Shown: positions 15,601 through 24,931 of the stretch, piece by piece
Layout of the letters: each line of letters begins with the position of its first letter
Position numbering within the stretch: the stretch's first letter is position 1
Source of the DNA: Labilibaculum sp. K2S
GTDB lineage: Bacteria > Bacteroidota > Bacteroidia > Bacteroidales > Marinifilaceae
Assembly: GCF_030372765.1 (NCBI RefSeq)
Contig: NZ_JAUCMW010000011.1
Coordinates: 62,001-126,000 of the forward strand
Reading direction: 5' to 3'
Length of the DNA: 64,000 nt
Notes under the pieces: model-generated
What the model was told of the DNA's origin: nothing
Databases searched by the model: none
Seen by the model: only the letters and a program-made list of their open reading frames with translations
Program-made: the position numbers and the translations under genes

Positions 15601-17838
15601 TTAAAGATTCAAACTAAGGGTCAGATAAAAACTACGCCCGGGAGCATAAATAGCCGTATTACTACCTTTTACCGATCTGTTTAAGTGCTCGTAATAGGCT
15701 TCATCAAAAAGATTTCTAACACCACTAACTAAGCTGATTTTATCCGAAAAATCGTAAGAGGCTTTAATATCAGCAATAGTAAAAGCTGGTGTTTTGCTTT
15801 CTCCGTAATTACTTGATGTTCTATTTTGTTCCAAAGCATGACGAATCATTATTTCCGGATGAAACTTATTCCTGCAAAAGGAAGCTCCCAATGCATACCT
15901 GAAATCGAGTGGAGGAATTTCCGGCAAGGGCTGATTGAAATCTTGGTTTTTACCATAGGTATAGGCAATATTTACCTTGTGATAAATAGAAGATGTAATT
16001 TTCTGATACCAGGACAATTCGAAGCCCCGCATTACTGCTTTATCGATATTGTAATATTGTTTTACACCCGGTGCAGTGGCTAATCTTGGCGATAAATCGG
16101 TTCTGATTTCTGAGCTGATGTAATCTCGCAGCATAGATGCAAAAAGGGTGATGCCCAATTCAGATTGATTAGTTTTCCAGGTGAAACGATAGTCTAACTG
16201 GTAGTTTACCTCCGATTTCAGCTTTGCGTTTCCTATTCTCTCGTACGGGTCAACATCAACTGCTAAATAGTTGATGAAGCGTTCGGTTAAGCTTCCGCTA
16301 CGTTCGGCTCTTCCCAACCACAATCCCATTCTAATCTGCTCCGAAAAGTCGTGGGTGGCGCCAAAACTTGCCGAAATATTTAGTTTGTCAGATGGATTTT
16401 CAGGGTTGGCATTTATAAATTCAGTGGTTATTTCTCTGCTCTTGGCACTGTTGTGTTCCAAGCGGGTAGAGGCAACAAAATAGACCTCTTGCAATGCAAA
16501 ATGATATTCTCCAAACATTGCAGCTTTTGAAATTTTACTGTCCTGCCAAAGATTATCGAAAAAGGTAGTCCCGGCCTTTGGCCCCATTAGCATTTGGCGG
16601 GAACGGGTTCCTTCTGCTTCTTCCGCTTTGTAATCGATACCTGCAAAGAGAGAACTGTTTTTGAATTGAAAGCTGGCCTCCGATCGGCCGCCATAGTTTT
16701 TTGTTTTCGCCAAAGTGATTGCGTTCACCGTTCTCGGATTCAAATTCTTTGTCAGGTTGTCCATGCTGTGATCAACAAAAGAGCCATAAAAAGAAGTGGA
16801 TAGGGAACTAATGCTTGTGCTTTTAAAGTTGATTTTGTGAGCAAGATTAAACAGCCAGGTATCATCTTTTCGTAAATCCATATTTAGTGCAGGAAAATCG
16901 ACATTCTTGGCAAAGTTGTTGTTTGCTGTTAGCTTGAGGCTCTGAGAATCGGATACTTTAAACACACTGCTCATTCCGATGTTGCGCCGGTTAAAACCGG
17001 AAGGAGTTTTATCGCCATTGCCATCTTCGTAATCATCCCCTTCGCTGTAGGCGCCGTAAACACCAAAATTATAGAATTTCCCTTTTGCTCCGGCCATAGC
17101 TTCTGTGCGAAATACATTTCCATTGCTTTCGTAACTGCCGCTTGCTCTGCCAAATGCTTTTGCGGTTTCGCTAAAACTTACAGGTGCCGATTTAAAATGA
17201 ATACTGCCACCAAAAGCATTCCCAAATCGCAGTGAATGCGGACCTTTTACAATTTCGACCCGATCGACCATACTCATCGGAATTTGACTTGCCGGAGGAT
17301 CCATGCGGTTTGGACAAGCTGCAGTTGCGCTCATTCCATTGTCCATAATGAGGTTTAACTGATCGTATTTAAAGCCGCGAAGGACTGGATCGAAGCCATA
17401 GCTTCCGCTTTTTCGAATACCTCCAATCATGGCACTCTGACTCAGAAAATCACCTGCGTCGTGCGATAGTTTATCACTGATTCGGACTTTCATGATATCG
17501 CTTTTAGCAGTGCTGTTTGCTCTTGCAATTACTGTTGTTGGCAGCAAAGAAATGTATGATTGGGTGAGAGCCAGAACACCATTCTTTATTGCTTCTTGCA
17601 GTCTGTTGCCTGATATTTCAAGTTTCCCATAGTTTACATGTGAAATTTGAAGTTTTTCTGCAGCAATAAATTTAATCGAAATTTTCCCATCGAGAGTACT
17701 TGTACCTTTTTGATTCTGATATAGGTAGTGAGCATACGAAATTGGCTCTCCGGTTTCAGTATCTTTCAGTATTATAGTTTGTTGTGAATGCGCTTGTATC
17801 CCAATTAATAGGAGACAAACGATTAGAATATTTTTCAT
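15601..17838 (-). CDS. TonB-dependent outer-membrane receptor, probably copper
   Basis: A 745-residue active transporter powered by TonB. The order is signal peptide (to about HSQ19), carboxypeptidase-regulatory-like domain (20-95), plug (about 105-215) and 22-strand barrel ending FYLTLSLNL. The plug contains ACPNRMDPP (C175 to P182). From memory this C-x-NRMDPP segment is characteristic of the OprC/NosA copper receptors, so I favour copper as the substrate. A small Cys-containing protein is encoded 132 bp upstream on the same strand, as is common for metal receptors in this phylum. Heme, siderophore or another ligand cannot be excluded. Confidence 0.8.
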   Translation of the reverse strand: MKNILIVCLLLIGIQAHSQQTIILKDTETGEPISYAHYLYQNQKGTSTLDGKISIKFIAAEKLQISHVNYGKLEISGNRLQEAIKNGVLALTQSYISLLPTTVIARANSTAKSDIMKVRISDKLSHDAGDFLSQSAMIGGIRKSGSYGFDPVLRGFKYDQLNLIMDNGMSATAACPNRMDPPASQIPMSMVDRVEIVKGPHSLRFGNAFGGSIHFKSAPVSFSETAKAFGRASGSYESNGNVFRTEAMAGAKGKFYNFGVYGAYSEGDDYEDGNGDKTPSGFNRRNIGMSSVFKVSDSQSLKLTANNNFAKNVDFPALNMDLRKDDTWLFNLAHKINFKSTSISSLSTSFYGSFVDHSMDNLTKNLNPRTVNAITLAKTKNYGGRSEASFQFKNSSLFAGIDYKAEEAEGTRSRQMLMGPKAGTTFFDNLWQDSKISKAAMFGEYHFALQEVYFVASTRLEHNSAKSREITTEFINANPENPSDKLNISASFGATHDFSEQIRMGLWLGRAERSGSLTERFINYLAVDVDPYERIGNAKLKSEVNYQLDYRFTWKTNQSELGITLFASMLRDYISSEIRTDLSPRLATAPGVKQYYNIDKAVMRGFELSWYQKITSSIYHKVNIAYTYGKNQDFNQPLPEIPPLDFRYALGASFCRNKFHPEIMIRHALEQNRTSSNYGESKTPAFTIADIKASYDFSDKISLVSGVRNLFDEAYYEHLNRSVKGSNTAIYAPGRSFYLTLSLNL

Positions 17839-17970
17839 TCCTGTGTATTTTAGGTAATGGAATTACTTGATATGAGTAGCCTGCTTTGATCGTGTAAAAC
17901 TGATGCAAGCCTCCCAATAAAGTAGAATTTACAGTGAATTATTAATTTGTGATTGATAACAGGTAATTGA

Positions 17971-18348
17971 TCAGAATTTGATTTTTGGAGGATGAAAAAT
18001 ATCAAAATAATGTTGAACAGGAGGTAATGGTTCTGAGTAAGTTAATCGTTTTTCAGAACTCAGAATTGCGGGTTTATTTTTGAGGATACTTATGCTTTGA
18101 ATGAATAATTGGTCTTCTTTTTCGGTGATTTGTTTGTCCTTTGAAGACTCTTCCTTTTCGTGTTTCTGGATTTGTTTTTTTAAGTGACACTTTCCGTTAC
18201 ACTTCATTTCAGGTTTGTCTTTATTGGTGCAGATTGACGCAAAAAAATCCTGATTTATTTTAAAGTTCACAGTGATTAATACCACTTCAAAACTTTGAAA
18301 TGAGAAAGTTAAAAGGAGTAGGTAAGCAAAGATTCTATTCAGGAACAT
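17971..18348 (-). CDS. Small Cys-containing membrane-anchored protein
   Basis: A 125-residue protein with an N-terminal hydrophobic segment (uncleaved anchor or signal) and the motif MKCNGKCHLKKQ preceded by SICTNK. A Lys/Glu-rich stretch follows, then a tail ending DIFHPPKIKF. Small proteins with CNGKCxL upstream of TonB receptors recur in Bacteroidota, but I know of no proven function; metal binding by the CxxxC pair is an inference. The ATG at 18348 is preferred to an upstream TTG. It lies upstream of the probable copper receptor in the same direction and is likely co-transcribed with it. Confidence 0.6.
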   Translation of the reverse strand: MFLNRIFAYLLLLTFSFQSFEVVLITVNFKINQDFFASICTNKDKPEMKCNGKCHLKKQIQKHEKEESSKDKQITEKEDQLFIQSISILKNKPAILSSEKRLTYSEPLPPVQHYFDIFHPPKIKF

Positions 18349-18522
18349 AAATAAAGACAATTGTGTATTAAATATACAAAAGCTTTAGGAAATCTTGAAT
18401 GATAAAGAATAGAAAATTGGTTAGTGGATTGAGTTTCTTTTTTGTTGTACAGTACCGATTTTCTTTCAATGCTGGAATTGGTTAGGCTAGCCCCCCAAAA
18501 TCAGAAATAAACAGGCTCGAAA

Positions 18523-18557
18523 ATTAAAAAAAGCTCATCTGTGGTTCAGATGAGCTT
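18523..18557 (-). terminator. Intrinsic terminator of selD-yedF
   Basis: An 11-bp perfect stem (AAGCTCATCTG with CAGATGAGCTT, TGGTT loop). On the minus strand it is followed by a run of U from the A tract at 18523-18530. It lies 21 bp beyond the yedF stop. Confidence 0.85.
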
Positions 18558-18578
18558 CTTTATCTTTTTGAAATCCGT

Positions 18579-18920
18579 TTATAGATTGATCACTTTATCG
18601 GCATTAGCCTGAAGCGTGATTATATCAGGCATGCTTCCAACGGTTCCTACTTTTATTTGATCAGATAAATTAAAATAATCCAAACAGGTTTTGCAGGCAA
18701 GAAGTTGTACTCCTTTTTTACTGAGATTTTGTAAAGCATCCAAAGCAGGTGAGTTTTCACAGATCAATTTTACTCCTGCATTGTAAAAAACAATGATTTT
18801 AGGTGTTCGCCCATCAGCATCCAGAAGTTTAAAATAGTTGGTAATTAATTTCAAACCCAATTCTTCGCTGCCGGTTCCCATTCCGTTCTGAGTAACCTGA
18901 ATTAATGTATTTCGCTGCAT
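18579..18920 (-). CDS. yedF: Selenium-metabolism sulfurtransferase-like protein YedF
   Basis: A 113-residue DsrE-fold protein matching the part of YedF that accompanies SelD. The chain has IIVFYNAGVKLICENSPAL and GVQLLACKTCLDYF; the Cys pair in CKTC suits persulfide or selenide handling. The TusA-like N domain found in longer YedF proteins is absent, so this is the DsrE-only form. It begins 6 bp after the selD stop codon and is surely co-transcribed. By association it supplies or channels reduced selenium to SelD; biochemical proof is lacking for the family. Confidence 0.8.
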   Translation of the reverse strand: MQRNTLIQVTQNGMGTGSEELGLKLITNYFKLLDADGRTPKIIVFYNAGVKLICENSPALDALQNLSKKGVQLLACKTCLDYFNLSDQIKVGTVGSMPDIITLQANADKVINL

Positions 18921-18926
18921 AATTTT

Positions 18927-19967
18927 TTATTTAACGCTTATGTAAGGAGTATCTGTGTTTGTACGCTCAACCATTTTCCCAATCGGATTTAGATCAAAGC
19001 CTTCGCTTTTGGCCAGAGTAACAAACTCGTTGATGTGATTGTCGTCTACAGCTACCAAAAGACCACCACTAGTCTGCGGATCGCAAAGCAATGATTTCTG
19101 ATCTTCGGTGATTGCACCAATTAAATGTCCGTACGAAGCCCAGTTTCTTCGGGTTCCACCTGGTGTGCATCCTTGTTGTATCAATTCTTCTACACCCTCA
19201 ATTTTAGGAACTGCAGCATAGTCAATTTCAGCATTCACATTACTGCCTTCGCAGATTTCACTCAAATGGCCCAATAAACCAAAACCAGTAACATCAGTCA
19301 TCGATTTGATATAAGTCTGCTCACCAAAAACGATTCCAACCTTATTAAGAGTGCACATTAAATCAACAACAATTTTATTGTCCTCGTGTGCAATTAATTT
19401 CTTTTTTTCGGCAGTGGTTAGTACACCAATACCTAATGGTTTTGTTAGAAAAAGGGTGCAGTTTGGAGTTGCAGTATTGTTTTTCTTTACCCGATCGGTT
19501 GCCACAAGTCCGTTTACCGAAAGACCAAAAACAGGATCGCCTATATCGATAGAATGACCGCCGGCCAATTGAATTCCAGCATTAGCACAAACATCCCGGG
19601 CACCTTCCACTACTTTTTGAGCAATATCAGTAGATAATTTTTCCAAAGGCCAGGCCAAAATTGCCAAAGCCATAATTGGTTTTCCGCCCATGGCATAAAT
19701 ATCGCTGATGGCATTAGTTGCCGCAATTCTTCCAAAATCGTAAGGATCATCAACAATTGGAGTAAAAAAATCGGTGGTGCTGATTAAAGCCTGTCCATTT
19801 CCCAAATCGTAAACTGCAGCATCATCTTTGGTATCGTTACCAACCAACATTCTAGGATTGGGAATTAATGGACTGCTGCTTTTCAGAATGCATTCCAGAT
19901 CTTTAGGTGATATTTTGCATCCACAGCCTGCTCCAGGACTAAATTGGGTTAATTTTTTTGTTTCCAT
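18927..19967 (-). CDS. selD: Selenide, water dikinase SelD
   Basis: SelD makes selenophosphate from selenide and ATP, the selenium donor for selenocysteine and for 2-selenouridine in tRNA. The catalytic segment is [10 protein letters not shown], with Cys15 rather than Sec and Lys18, followed by [27 protein letters not shown] and [11 protein letters not shown]; the C domain has [11 protein letters not shown] and [11 protein letters not shown] start at the ATG at 19967 ([12 protein letters not shown]), giving 346 aa, because homologues begin about 15 residues before the Cys; the frame is open 13 codons further. Neither selA, selB, selC nor mnmH is in the window, so the use of selenophosphate is not shown here. 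Confidence 0.94.
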   Translation of the reverse strand: METKKLTQFSPGAGCGCKISPKDLECILKSSSPLIPNPRMLVGNDTKDDAAVYDLGNGQALISTTDFFTPIVDDPYDFGRIAATNAISDIYAMGGKPIMALAILAWPLEKLSTDIAQKVVEGARDVCANAGIQLAGGHSIDIGDPVFGLSVNGLVATDRVKKNNTATPNCTLFLTKPLGIGVLTTAEKKKLIAHEDNKIVVDLMCTLNKVGIVFGEQTYIKSMTDVTGFGLLGHLSEICEGSNVNAEIDYAAVPKIEGVEELIQQGCTPGGTRRNWASYGHLIGAITEDQKSLLCDPQTSGGLLVAVDDNHINEFVTLAKSEGFDLNPIGKMVERTNTDTPYISVK

Positions 19968-20120
19968 ATTGTTTCTGAATCGATTAAAACGGTACAAAGA
20001 TATCACTTTTTATGCTTCATTATTGGGAAACAAGATGCTTTATTGTTAAAATGTGATATATTTTAAAAATGTAGTATTTGTGTTTAGATAAGGTGGTATT
20101 GAGTGGAAAGAAAAAAATCT

Positions 20121-20155
20121 AACCACAGAGTGTACTGAGGTTTGCAGAGTTTTCC
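20121..20155. repeat. Dispersed CACAGAG repeat, copy 2
   Basis: AACCACAGAGTGTACTGAGG followed by a GCAGAG piece resembles one arm of the repeat at 15510-15585. It lies between divergent selD and the phosphatase lipoprotein gene. Confidence 0.45.
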
Positions 20156-20185
20156 TAATTGGATTTCTTCTCGTTCAATTAATAA

Positions 20186-21001
20186 TTGTTAATTTTGGTT
20201 TTGTCTCAACATAAAATTAGAAACTTGATAACAATTAAATATTGTATAAAAGCAATTCCAATAGTTGTTCTGGGATTTTTCCTTTTGGGATGTTCTGCTC
20301 AGAGTAATTTGCTGAGGGAGAAAAAGCCACTTGAACAGATTACTAAAACGAAATGTGTGACGTTTACCTGCGTTTCGGAGATCGATTCGTCACTTCAGGC
20401 TGATCTGAAGAAGCAAGGGAAACAGATGCTTCAAATCTATTTAATTCGTCATGCAAAGCCCAATGTGAAAAAGAATTGGTTTTATTCGGCTGAAGAGGCC
20501 ATACGGTATGTAATTGATTACAATTCGGTGCCAATTATTCCTTTCGATCCTTCACTTGTGGCAGTCAATTTACGGCCTAATCATATTATTTATTGCTCCA
20601 GTTTACCTCGTGCGCAGGAAACGGCTTTGAAAATTTTTGGAGATACTTACACTATTGTTTCGGATTCTGTTTTTCGCGAGTTTGAAATCCGAATGATATC
20701 GGCCAATAGTTTCTTTAAGATGCCACTTGGGGTTTGGCAGGCCTTCAGCCGGGGCAGTTGGATGCTGGGATTTAATCATCGGGACATCGAAAGCCATAAA
20801 GAAGCAAAACTTCGAGCCCAACAAGCCGCTGAAAACCTTATTAAAGTTGCTCATGATGAGGAAACCGCCGTTTTAGTTGCCCATGGCATGCTGAATGGTG
20901 CAATAGCCAAAGAATTGGAGAAGAAAGGATGGAAACTGATTCAAAAGAAAGGGTATGTGAACCTCGGTGCCACCATCCTTGTTAAGATTGTGGATCTTTA
21001 A
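20186..21001 (+). CDS. Histidine phosphatase family lipoprotein
   Basis: The C-terminal two thirds match the phosphoglycerate-mutase-like histidine phosphatases: catalytic LIRHAKPN, second-site CSSLPRAQETA and VAHGMLNGA. A signal peptide with lipobox FFLLGC precedes it, so the enzyme should be a lipoprotein facing the periplasm. No ATG lies before the lipobox; initiation must be at a TTG, either 20186 or, more fitting for a signal peptide, 20225 (MITIKYCIKAIPIVV). The substrate is unknown. It is a single gene between divergent selD and a convergent methyltransferase. Confidence 0.75.
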   Translation: MLILVLSQHKIRNLITIKYCIKAIPIVVLGFFLLGCSAQSNLLREKKPLEQITKTKCVTFTCVSEIDSSLQADLKKQGKQMLQIYLIRHAKPNVKKNWFYSAEEAIRYVIDYNSVPIIPFDPSLVAVNLRPNHIIYCSSLPRAQETALKIFGDTYTIVSDSVFREFEIRMISANSFFKMPLGVWQAFSRGSWMLGFNHRDIESHKEAKLRAQQAAENLIKVAHDEETAVLVAHGMLNGAIAKELEKKGWKLIQKKGYVNLGATILVKIVDL

Positions 21002-21055
21002 TTTCATGAGTTAGTAATGCAATTTAACTTTCATCTTTTTACTTTTCCCATGTAC

Positions 21056-21697
21056 TTATTTTTTTCGGATCATCATTAATCCGTGACGTATGGGAAGAAT
21101 CAGGTTCTCGACTCTGGAATCTTCCTGAATAAAGTGATTGAAATCTATTATTCCTTGAGTTTGTTTGTCGTTATTGTCGATTTCTTCTACAACTTTTCCA
21201 TCCCACAAAACATCGTCGGCCAAAATAAAACCGCCTTTATTTAGCTTCGGAAATACAGCCTCAAAATATTCGATGTACTGGCGTTTATCCGCATCAATAA
21301 AAATGAGATCGAAATTTTCTTTCAATTTTGGAATAATCTCAAGTGCATCTCCAATGTGAAATTGAATGCGATCCTCAAATCCCGATCGCTTAATGTATTT
21401 ACGGGTAAATTGTTCCAGTTCGTCGTTGCAGTCAATGGTGTGAATGATACAATCCTCACTGGTTCCCATTGCCATACTTATGGCAGAATATCCTGTATAG
21501 GTTCCAATTTCTAAAATGTGCAGCGGATGTATCATCTGACAAGTCATCTTTAGGAATTTCCCCTGAAGATGCCCCGACAGCATTCTTGGGCGCAGCATTT
21601 TAACGTGAGTTTCACGGGTAAGATCTTTTAATACCGAATCTTCGTTTTCGGTGTGCTTCAGTATATAATCTTCAAGTTCTTTATTAACTTCTATCAT
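21056..21697 (-). CDS. SAM-dependent O-methyltransferase
   Basis: A 213-residue class I methyltransferase of the catechol/caffeoyl-CoA O-methyltransferase type. Motif I is LEIGTYTGYSAISMA, the acidic residue binding SAM follows in HTIDCNDE, and the metal-binding stretch includes FDLIFIDADKRQY and ILADDVLWDGKV. These keep the Asp residues that bind a divalent metal. The acceptor is unknown. Its start lies two bases after the stop of the M16 peptidase gene upstream, so the two are co-transcribed; this pairing is seen in many Bacteroidota, without known meaning. Confidence 0.88.
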   Translation of the reverse strand: MIEVNKELEDYILKHTENEDSVLKDLTRETHVKMLRPRMLSGHLQGKFLKMTCQMIHPLHILEIGTYTGYSAISMAMGTSEDCIIHTIDCNDELEQFTRKYIKRSGFEDRIQFHIGDALEIIPKLKENFDLIFIDADKRQYIEYFEAVFPKLNKGGFILADDVLWDGKVVEEIDNNDKQTQGIIDFNHFIQEDSRVENLILPIRHGLMMIRKK

Positions 21698-21699
21698 GC

Positions 21700-22920
21700 T
21701 TATTTGTACATCAAAGTGGTTAACAGATCTTTATTTAAAATTTCGTTGGCAACTTCGAGCAATTCGTCGGCAGTAATGCTCTCTACCTTTTGATACAATT
21801 CCTCCAATGAGTCAATGCGATTGTACAGCAAAAAGCTTTTCCCAATGCTGAGCATCAGATTTTCATTGTTTTCCGAAGAAATGGCAATCTGACCAATCAT
21901 CTGATTTTTAGCCCTTTTCAATTGTCCGGAACCAAGTTTATGGGTGCAAAGTAAATTCATCTCTTTGTTGATTAAACTTAAGCACTTATCCAGATTGCCT
22001 TTGTCGGTACCAAAGTAGATGCTGAAAACACCTGTATCGGCATAGGGCGTATAATTTGCTTCAATATTATAGGCCAATCCATGTCGTTCCCTAAGGGTTA
22101 AATTTAAACGGGAATTCATGCCCGGACCACCCAAAATATTGGTGAGCAATGATAAGGGAATTCGTTTTTCATCATTTAGGTCGTAGGCTATATTTCCCAT
22201 CACACAATGCCTCTGATAAGTTTTCTTTATCATGGTTTGTGTGCGGGCTTCATACGAATTTGGTTTTTTCCTTTCGGTGGTGCGAATACTTTTAGGAATG
22301 GATCCGAAGAATTTCTCAACCATTTTCACCAATTTGCTGAATTCAATGTTCCCAACCGAACTAATTACCATTTGATCTGTGTGGTAATTGTTCTTAATGA
22401 AATTCAAAATATCATCACGCTTGAACTTTTTTACATGTTTTGGAGTTCCTAAAATATTTCGTCCAATGGGATCATCTTTGAAAATTAGTTCTTCAAAATC
22501 ATCAAAAATCAATTCCGAAGGAGAATCTTTGTATGAATTGATTTCATCCAAAATAACTTCCTTTTCTTTTTCTAATTCCTTTTCAGGGAAAACAGAATTG
22601 AAAGTGATATCGCTAATTAGTTCTATAGCTCTCTTGTAGTCTTTGTCCAGGAAAGTAGTGTAAATACAGGTTTCCTCCTTGGTTGTGTATGCGTTTAATT
22701 CCCCGCCTACATCTTCCATTCTACTCAGAATATGGTATGCCTTCCGTTTAGTTGTACCTTTAAACACAACATGCTCTATGTAGTGAGCAATTCCCCATTC
22801 CTCCTCTTTTTCATCACGTGAACCGGTATTTAAAATAATTCCGCAGTGTGCAACATTTGCGTTCACAGCATGGTGAATTAGTCGTATACCATTTGATAAT
22901 GTGTGAGTTTCGAATACCAT
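21700..22920 (-). CDS. M16 family zinc peptidase
   Basis: A 406-residue insulinase/processing-peptidase relative. The inverted zinc motif is in AHYIEHVVFKGT (HxxEH), with the third ligand Glu in ELNAYTTKEETCIY about 75 residues on. The C half (GGPGMNSRLNLTLRERHGLAY) supplies the R/Y pair of the M16 C domain. It has no signal peptide, so it should work in the cytoplasm, probably on short peptides. It is first in an operon with an O-methyltransferase and is divergent from the tRNA-Phe cluster. The start ATG at 22920 gives the normal N-terminus MVFETHTLSNGIRLIHH. Confidence 0.9.
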   Translation of the reverse strand: MVFETHTLSNGIRLIHHAVNANVAHCGIILNTGSRDEKEEEWGIAHYIEHVVFKGTTKRKAYHILSRMEDVGGELNAYTTKEETCIYTTFLDKDYKRAIELISDITFNSVFPEKELEKEKEVILDEINSYKDSPSELIFDDFEELIFKDDPIGRNILGTPKHVKKFKRDDILNFIKNNYHTDQMVISSVGNIEFSKLVKMVEKFFGSIPKSIRTTERKKPNSYEARTQTMIKKTYQRHCVMGNIAYDLNDEKRIPLSLLTNILGGPGMNSRLNLTLRERHGLAYNIEANYTPYADTGVFSIYFGTDKGNLDKCLSLINKEMNLLCTHKLGSGQLKRAKNQMIGQIAISSENNENLMLSIGKSFLLYNRIDSLEELYQKVESITADELLEVANEILNKDLLTTLMYK

Positions 22921-22997
22921 ATATTTTTTTATTAGGTCGCAAAGGTAGTAAGAAGTTTAGATTCCTTTAAAATTCCTCTCTAATTTTATTGATTTAA

Positions 22998-23028
22998 TTT
23001 GGTGATTTTATTTTTTTGCGTACTTTTG
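22998..23028 (+). promoter_or_regulatory. Promoter of tRNA-Phe copies 1 and 2
   Basis: TTTG at 22998-23001 and TACTTTTG at 23021-23028 with exactly 19 bases between them, matching TTTG-N19-TAnnTTTG. The start of transcription should fall near 23035, 12 bases before the tRNA. Confidence 0.8.
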
Positions 23029-23046
23029 CATCGCTCAAGTAAAGAG

Positions 23047-23119
23047 GGTACCATAGCTCAGTTGGTAGAGCAATGGACTGAAAATCCATGTGTCCCTGGT
23101 TCGATTCCAGGTGGTACCA
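23047..23119 (+). tRNA. tRNA-Phe(GAA), copy 1
   Basis: A 73-base cloverleaf: acceptor GGTACCA/TGGTACC, discriminator A, anticodon loop CTGAAAA giving GAA, T arm CCTGGTTCGATTCCAGG. CCA is not encoded. It is identical to the copies at 23148 and 24932. Confidence 0.97.
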
Positions 23120-23147
23120 CATCCTTTTTCTTTGAGTACACCAATAA

Positions 23148-23220
23148 GGTACCATAGCTCAGTTGGTAGAGCAATGGACTGAAAATCCATGTGTCCCTGG
23201 TTCGATTCCAGGTGGTACCA
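23148..23220 (+). tRNA. tRNA-Phe(GAA), copy 2
   Basis: Identical over 73 bases to copy 1, which ends 28 bases upstream. It has no promoter of its own, so the two are one transcript ended by the terminator at 23223. Confidence 0.97.
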
Positions 23221-23222
23221 CG

Positions 23223-23263
23223 AAAAGAGAGAAAAACGCAATGTTTTTCTCTCTTTTTTGTTT
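23223..23263 (+). terminator. Terminator after tandem tRNA-Phe genes
   Basis: A 15-bp perfect stem AAAAGAGAGAAAAAC with its complement, GCAAT loop, then a T-rich tail. The symmetrical A/T flanks could also serve the leftward S41 protease gene that stops at 23281. Confidence 0.88.
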
Positions 23264-23280
23264 TACGAAAATCACTAATT

Positions 23281-24570
23281 TTAGAAAGCATCAATCAGCT
23301 CTTCCAATCCTTTTTTCTTGAATTCCCGTTCGCTTGTTGATAGCGCTTTTGCAGCAGTTATAGCAGGGAAATTTTTATTCTTAATATATTCCAGAGCAGC
23401 TTTAAGATTTGATTCTTCAATATCTCCAAAGTCATGACTTAAATCGTCGGATATTTCATAGTTAACCGGAATGCCATCAAAATACCCACCTTCATTAAGA
23501 GCATTGGTAATTGAAAAACTAATTGGCACGATGGCCAAATTCAAAGCTTTTTCCTCAAATACATACATACCAACCGGTTTTCCGTGAGTTTTGCTTCCTA
23601 TTAGAATCACATTTTCTTCGCCCAAATATGGTTTTAATCCATTAATAACCATCTCACTTGCCGAAGCGGTTCCAGACGTGGTAATTACGAAGACTCTTTC
23701 GAAGCCATAGGCTGAGGCTTGTGATTCAAATGCTTCGGTGAAATTTTCACTTGTTTTTGAATTGTTATGTGATACTTTTGAGTACACTTCACCAACGTAT
23801 GCATTGCCGGTTATTAAATCTGCCAATTGGTTGGATATGTAGGTGTTGCCACCTCCGTTGTATCTTAAATCCAATACAAGTTCTTTTGCATTTTGTTCTT
23901 TAAAATAGGTAAAGGCTTCGTTTAATTCATCTTCCGATTTGCCTAAAAAGCTATCAAATGCCAGATAGGCAATTTGAGTTCCTTCATAAGGAATAACTTC
24001 TCTTTTTAATACTGTGTTTTGATTCAGTACCTTTTGAGAAGCGGTGATTTCTTTTTGCTCACCGGCATTGTTTTCAAAAATGAAAGTTCCACTTGATTTA
24101 TCAAGTTCATTTAATATTTGTTCTTCACTTAAGTTTGAAATTGCCAATTGGTTAATATTTACCAGTTTCCATCCACGGGTAATTCCTTCTGCAACCAAAG
24201 GTGATTCATCAAATATAAGTTTTACTCTTAAATCATTATTGCTGTCAAATTTGAAGGATAAACCATAACCCGTGTAAGTGCCATTCTCAAAATAAGCCAA
24301 TAATTCATCAAGGTTGGCAATATAGCTCCATCGATCGTTTGTTGATAGTAAAGCATCAAAATAGTCGTTTGCCGATGAGTAATTGGCTGAACTAATATCC
24401 GGTAAATCTTCATTCCATAAATACCACTCCTGCATCGTTTTATCAATAATTTCATAGGCTGTTTTATCAGTACCTGATCGTGGCAATATATTATTATCAT
24501 CACTGCACGATAGAAATAAGGATGCCAGAATTACTACAAGTGAATATTTATTGAGAATTGAGAATTTCAT
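23281..24570 (-). CDS. S41 family C-terminal-processing-like protease, lipoprotein
   Basis: A 429-residue periplasmic serine protease. A lipoprotein signal ends at SLFLSC22. A helical N-terminal region is followed by a PDZ-like segment (LVAEGITRGWKLVNIN) and the S41 catalytic domain: LVLDLRYNGGG and TSGTASASEMVINGL with the nucleophile Ser near residue 300, then GSKTHGKPVGMY with the expected Lys. It probably cleaves C-terminal parts of exported proteins. It lies on the opposite strand between the second and third tRNA-Phe genes. Nothing is missing compared with Bacteroidota S41 lipoproteins. Confidence 0.92.
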   Translation of the reverse strand: MKFSILNKYSLVVILASLFLSCSDDNNILPRSGTDKTAYEIIDKTMQEWYLWNEDLPDISSANYSSANDYFDALLSTNDRWSYIANLDELLAYFENGTYTGYGLSFKFDSNNDLRVKLIFDESPLVAEGITRGWKLVNINQLAISNLSEEQILNELDKSSGTFIFENNAGEQKEITASQKVLNQNTVLKREVIPYEGTQIAYLAFDSFLGKSEDELNEAFTYFKEQNAKELVLDLRYNGGGNTYISNQLADLITGNAYVGEVYSKVSHNNSKTSENFTEAFESQASAYGFERVFVITTSGTASASEMVINGLKPYLGEENVILIGSKTHGKPVGMYVFEEKALNLAIVPISFSITNALNEGGYFDGIPVNYEISDDLSHDFGDIEESNLKAALEYIKNKNFPAITAAKALSTSEREFKKKGLEELIDAF

Positions 24571-24885
24571 GCGATTATAGTTTTAAATTTTTGCCATATG
24601 GTTCCGAAATTTTTCGGGATTACCAAGCTGGAATAATTATCCCTGTGTGTCAATTTATCTTGACAATTAATCAGCTTGATATTGTAATTTATTGAAAAAA
24701 CAAGACAGATTAAGCTTAACAAAAACCATACCTAAGGTTTCTTTAACGAGTAAAATTGTCATCTATTGTTTAATTTTCAGTAAAACAATCTTTAGAATCA
24801 ATCTAAATAATATTGTGAAAAAATTGATACTTAATCATATTGACATTTTATATCTGCTATTTGTACTCGATATGGCTTGCTTTGT
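24571..24885. other. Intergenic region, 315 bp
   Basis: The region upstream of the S41 gene and of the third tRNA-Phe. It holds short inverted repeats (TGTCAA...TTGACA near 24647-24667 and AAGCTG...CAGCTT around them) that could be an operator for the leftward S41 gene. I see no coding sequence. Confidence 0.4.
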
Positions 24886-24915
24886 TTTGCGAAGTATAAA
24901 TTTTCTTTACATTTG
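24886..24915 (+). promoter_or_regulatory. Promoter of tRNA-Phe copy 3
   Basis: TTTG at 24886-24889, 18 bases, then TACATTTG at 24908-24915, the Bacteroidota promoter form. The tRNA begins 17 bases later. Confidence 0.72.
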
Positions 24916-24931
24916 TAACACCAAAATAAAG

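Noticed and set aside
18927..19967. SelD considered as a selenoprotein
   Set aside because: The active-site codon encodes Cys, and there is no in-frame TGA.
23035..23294. Apparent repetitive proteins with repeated GTTWNRTRDTWIF
   Set aside because: This is the antisense translation of the tRNA-Phe genes, not a protein repeat.
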